Of a DNA stretch of 64,000 bases, positions 62,801 to 64,000 are shown piece after piece. The notes beneath the pieces were generated by a model. The model worked only from the letters and a program-made list of their open reading frames with translations. It did no database searches and was not told the origin of the DNA. The position numbers were made by a program, and so were the translations under genes. The number at the start of each line of letters is the position of its first letter. Position 1 is the first letter of the stretch. Source of the stretch: Dromiciops gliroides (lineage: Eukaryota > Chordata > Mammalia > Microbiotheria > Microbiotheriidae); contig NC_057867.1 of the NCBI RefSeq assembly GCF_019393635.1, positions 53,195,643 to 53,259,642 of the forward strand. The letters run 5' to 3'.

Positions 62801-64000
62801 TTGGGCAGGACTCAATGACTTTCAGTTTTCTTGGAAGAAATAAGCAACTATAGATGCAATGTATCTAAAACAGGTTTGAAGTTGTTGTTGAGTCTAAGGA
62901 ATATCTGGGGACTATTGGGACCATATGGCTCCAAAGTTGAAGGATATTGTTGTGTGAGATGAAGAAACAACGCCTTCCTTCATATTGGATTAACATCTAT
63001 CCAATATTTGGGAAAGGGCTTGTACCTCCATTTCAGTGGGCCCCTCTATCCCATCAAATGAATACAGCTTGATTCACAGAGCCTCATTTTGAAGGTTTTT
63101 TAGTAGGAGTGGATGCTCTTCCCTGTTGCATATGGAAATGAGCAACTCCACATGGTTCGAGGAAGTGTTTGATGATTAAAGGATTGAGATGCCTCCAAAG
63201 GTGAAGAGTGTTTGCTGTAACATGAAGGAGCAACCCCTTCCTTTCTATCTGATTAAAATTTTCAGAAAGTTGGGTAAGGGCTTGCCCCGCCATCTCAGTG
63301 GGACTTCATTTCCTATCAGTTTAGCAAAGCATGCACATCAGAGACTCATTCTGGAAGTTTGGGGCAGCAGCAGATCCATTTCCTTTTCCCAGGAAGAAAT
63401 GAACAACTGCACATACAAAACATCTAATAAAGTTTTGGAGACATCAATGAGCCTTTGGAGATGACAGGGTCAAGTTGCCAATGTTCCTCTTACTGCCAGG
63501 GAAGGATGGCCAACTGCATATACAAGACATCTAATATATATGTGGTGGCTTTCATTAGCCTTAGGAAACTTTTGGTGATAGCTATCAGGGTAATAAGGAT
63601 GACTCCAGAGTTGAAGAGATGATGGAACAATCCACTTCTTTTTTTCTGAGTACCATCTCTCAACTGGAAAGGAAAGAGAGTCCCATCCTGTTCCTGGACC
63701 TTCTTTTCCTATCAGCTCAGCATGGCTAGCATCTTAGATCTTCTTTCTGGTGGTTTTGGGATGGTTGAATGTTCCTCCATTTCAAGGGGGAAATGCATAC
63801 GCAGGGCATCCAGTACATGTTTGGGAGTCATTGGTGAGTCTCTGGGAACTTCCACAGATTGTAGGGACAGGATGCCTCCAAAGCTGAAGGCTGTTGGGCT
63901 GTGAGATGAAGAAGCAATCCCTTCCTCTCTATCTGAGTACCATCTATCAGATAGATGGGTAAGGGCTTGCCCCTCCATCTCAGTGGGTCTTTATTTCCCA
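59851..64000. repeat. right, diverged part of the tandem array
   Basis: About 14 monomers are increasingly diverged towards the window edge. The first ones (60.0-61.3 kb) still share 'accaattgg.aaagggct'. Later ones (61.7-64.0 kb) resemble the left-margin units ('gggcttgcccc.ccatctcagtggg'). A displaced duplication of 'tctgggagg' sequence and a T run interrupt the unit near 61.57 kb. The array is not finished at 64000. Confidence 0.88.

Larger units (their letters stand above)
46800..64000. repeat. long tandem array, about 289-bp monomer, in FGF13 intron
   Basis: The same block recurs about 54 times: 'caagatgcctccaaag', then 'gatgaaggagcaatcc', a 'gggcttgcccc.ccatctcagtggg' segment, 'cccatcagctgag', 'cctcattctggag', 'ttctcttttctgggagaaat' and 'ctaataccggtttgag'. 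Anchor positions (gatgaaggagca) include about 48757, 49191, 50990, 51280, 52670, 53535, 54835, 55100, 55390, 55680, 55970, 57990, 58279, 60295, 60586, 62660 and 63905. Spacing is 285-300 bp where no insertion intervenes. Monomers are very similar in the middle and diverged at both margins. The array runs past the right edge. I do not recognise the unit as a known transposon. Short-read assembly may have collapsed copies. Confidence 0.93.

Noticed and set aside
46800..64000. CRISPR-like array
   Set aside because: The repeat is about 289 bp with no short constant repeat and unique spacers, and the genome is a mammal's.
46800..64000. RSX-like X-inactivation lncRNA repeat
   Set aside because: I cannot recognise RSX repeat sequence here, and the array lies in an FGF13 intron. 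Only the general idea of an X-linked repeat is kept as a hypothesis.

Overview
This is vertebrate nuclear DNA, almost certainly from a marsupial and probably an Australasian one. It is packed with interspersed repeats: a young tRNA-derived SINE with the marsupial pattern (GGGGCAGCTAGGTGGC... ending AGTCACTTAACCCCAATTG; the name WSINE1/WALLSI is from memory), marsupial-type LINE-1 in both orientations, L2/CR1-clade LINEs, an RTE-tailed SINE and two solo LTRs. I see no bacterial, viral or organellar gene organisation.

The only cellular gene I can support is FGF13 (a fibroblast growth factor homologous factor) on the minus strand. Its last two coding exons lie at 42139-42337 (199 bp) and 40657-40796 (140 bp to the stop). 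They have correct splice sites and matching phase. A long repeat-poor 3' UTR probably runs down to a poly(A) signal at 36405-36400. FGF13 is X-linked in therian mammals, so the window is probably from the X chromosome (inference). Positions 1 to about 36.4 kb lie downstream of the gene. Positions 42.3-64 kb lie inside the intron upstream of exon 4.

Layout. 0.5-19 kb: a nested pile of L1 copies, many lacking most of ORF2 (HAL1-like), cut by about ten SINEs, an L2 block (5.2-6.8 kb) and two solo LTRs (7269-7776; 15596-15964, which carries a CTCF-like motif). 19-36.4 kb: mostly unique downstream DNA with older L2, CR1/L3 and MIR-type remnants, one young L1 3' end (25.45-25.98 kb), a 16-bp perfect hairpin at 21.3 kb and an L2 inversion junction at 28.9 kb. 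36.4-40.66 kb: inferred FGF13 3' UTR. 40.66-42.34 kb: FGF13 exons 5 and 4 with a 1.34-kb intron. 42.34-46.8 kb: ordinary intron. 46.8 kb to the window end: one tandem array with a monomer of about 289 bp and roughly 54 recognisable units, continuing past the edge.

The array is the most unusual feature. Monomers at both margins are old and diverged and carry SINE, L1 and microsatellite insertions. The centre (about 55.05-59.85 kb) is highly homogenised and contains a higher-order repeat of five monomers with an exact 1443-bp period, with a crossover-like hybrid monomer near its end. A satellite-style array with higher-order structure inside an intron of a probably X-linked gene is the best candidate here for something undescribed. 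Its function, if any, is unknown.
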